From the NCBI GenBank assembly GCA_028691095.1, contig JAQUZZ010000004.1, forward strand, positions 1 through 7,765: a stretch of 7,765 nt of DNA, given 5' to 3'. Both the position numbers and the translations under genes were made by a program. Origin of the DNA: Alistipes sp. (GTDB lineage: Bacteria; Bacteroidota; Bacteroidia; Bacteroidales; Rikenellaceae). Below, piece by piece: positions 6,935 through 7,765 of the stretch; positions within the stretch are counted from its first letter, which is position 1, and each line of letters starts with the position of its first letter. The notes under the pieces are model-generated. The model worked only from the letters and a program-made list of their open reading frames with translations, did not search any database and was not told where the DNA came from.

Positions 6935-6941
6935 ACACGTC

Positions 6942-6988
6942 AAACCGAAAACAGGGCTTACGAATCGTAAGCCCTGTTTTCGGTTTTT
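6942..6988 (+). terminator. Strong terminator between the beta-helix gene and asnB
   Basis: A perfect 22-bp inverted repeat (6942-6963 with 6965-6986) centred on A6964 ends in a run of five Ts (6984-6988). The real loop would be the central 3-5 bases. It lies 157 bases after the stop at 6784, so the transcript has a long 3' tail. The left arm starts with As, so it could also stop minus-strand transcription. Confidence 0.88.
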
Positions 6989-7096
6989 CTCCATTGTATC
7001 ACAACGCCTTCTCCGCTCGCACGTTGCTCTTGGGGGCTCACCTTACAAAAAATCCAAAAAATCGTAAGCCTAAGTGCCGGATTCATCGAAAATTCG

Positions 7097-7104
7097 TATC
7101 TTTG
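7097..7104 (+). promoter_or_regulatory. Predicted -7 box of the asnB promoter
   Basis: TATCTTTG is a full TAnnTTTG match ending 34 bases before the asnB ATG; start is expected near 7109. No clear TTG sits at the -33 position (only GTG at 7074-7076, spacer 20), so the promoter may be weak or depend on an activator. GAGG at 7127-7130, 8 bases before the ATG, is a modest Shine-Dalgarno-like sequence. Confidence 0.5.
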
Positions 7105-7138
7105 CTCCATCATTACAATCTAATTTGAGGCGAAGATT

Positions 7139-7765
7139 ATGTGTGGAATAGTAGGTGTATTTGATATTCGGGGCAACGCCGAGCAGCTGCGTCCCCAGGT
7201 TCTGAAAATGGCGAAAAAGATTCGCCACCGCGGGCCCGATTGGTCGGGAATCTACACCGGAGAACGAGCCATTCTGGCTCACGAACGACTCTCCATCGTC
7301 GATCCCGAATCGGGAGGACAACCGCTCAAAAGCCCCGACGGGCAACTGATCTTGGCCGTCAACGGCGAAATCTACAATCATCGCGAGATCCGCGCACAAC
7401 TCTCGGGGGAGTACCAATTCCAAACCGGATCCGACTGTGAGGTGATCTTGGCTCTCTATCGCAAAAAAGGAATCCACTTTTTGGAGGATCTGAACGGGAT
7501 CTTCGCGTTCGCCCTGTACGACGCGCAAAAGGATCTCTATATGGTAGCCCGCGATCCGATGGGCGTCATTCCGCTCTATTGGGGTCGGGATGCCGCGGGT
7601 CACTACTGTGTGGCCTCGGAGCTGAAGTCGCTGGAGGGTTATTGCCCCCAGATCGAACCCTTCCTGCCGGGTCATGTCTATTGCAACAAAGAGGCAAAGA
7701 TGGAACGCTGGTACAAGCGCGACTGGGAAGAGTTCGCTGCCGTCGAGCACAACTCCACCGACCTT
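7139..7765 (+). CDS. asnB: Asparagine synthetase B, glutamine-hydrolysing (N-terminal 209 codons, runs off the right edge)
   Basis: Makes asparagine from aspartate, glutamine and ATP in the cytoplasm. The ATG at 7139 gives MCGIVGVFDI, placing the catalytic cysteine at position 2, exposed after removal of Met; this fixes the start. The fragment covers the class II glutaminase domain: RHRGPDWSGIY (29-39), LAHERLSIVD (46-55, with the glutamine-binding Arg50), AVNGEIYNH (73-81, with Asn75 and Glu77), TGSDCEVILALY (96-107, with Asp99), GIFAFALYD (120-128), ARDPMGVIPLYWG (137-149) and ASELKSL (159-165). These follow E. coli AsnB closely, more so than the AsnO/AsnH type. YKRDWEEF (192-199) marks the link to the ATP-binding synthetase domain (SGGLDSS motif), which lies past the window end. 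No stop occurs in the 627 bases. It stands alone behind a strong terminator with its own promoter. Confidence 0.95.
   Translation, partial: MCGIVGVFDIRGNAEQLRPQVLKMAKKIRHRGPDWSGIYTGERAILAHERLSIVDPESGGQPLKSPDGQLILAVNGEIYNHREIRAQLSGEYQFQTGSDCEVILALYRKKGIHFLEDLNGIFAFALYDAQKDLYMVARDPMGVIPLYWGRDAAGHYCVASELKSLEGYCPQIEPFLPGHVYCNKEAKMERWYKRDWEEFAAVEHNSTDL

Noticed and set aside
7070..7750. 226-codon minus-strand ORF opposite asnB
   Set aside because: The plus-strand frame encodes an unmistakable AsnB glutaminase domain, so this is a shadow.

Overview
The window looks like the chromosome of a Bacteroidales bacterium. Four promoters match the Bacteroidetes type (-33 TTG/TTTG, 19-20 bases, -7 TAnnTTTG) fully or nearly, upstream regions are A-rich with little Shine-Dalgarno, and SecD and SecF are one polypeptide. 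Rikenellaceae (Alistipes-like) is a guess from protein flavour and GC content; no marker in the window settles it.

Left part, minus strand, from high to low coordinates: a small putative DNA-binding protein (3716-3976) with its own terminator (3652-3684); secDF (366-3413) with its own promoter (3514-3543); a terminator hairpin (263-297) whose stem overlaps the -33 box of a further minus-strand promoter (243-273); a 5' leader of about 140 nt able to form a long closing stem (118-229); and the first 32 codons of what looks like the c-di-AMP synthase cdaA, which continues beyond base 1.

Right part, plus strand: a 519-base divergent intergenic region holds a 12-base direct repeat near the small gene and, on the other side, two near-identical ACGC-N3-GCGT dyads 30 bp apart just upstream of a full-consensus promoter (4369-4400). 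That promoter should drive a 762-residue secreted right-handed beta-helix carbohydrate-active protein (4496-6784; GH28/pectate-lyase-like fold with beta-sandwich domains at both ends). A strong terminator (6942-6988) separates it from asnB, glutamine-hydrolysing asparagine synthetase, whose first 209 codons run off the right edge.

Most genes are housekeeping (protein export, second messenger, amino-acid synthesis); the secreted beta-helix protein is the accessory element. No mobile element, CRISPR array, tRNA or rRNA was seen. I found no clear new multi-gene system. The best leads are the structured leader in front of cdaA and the paired dyads in front of the beta-helix gene.
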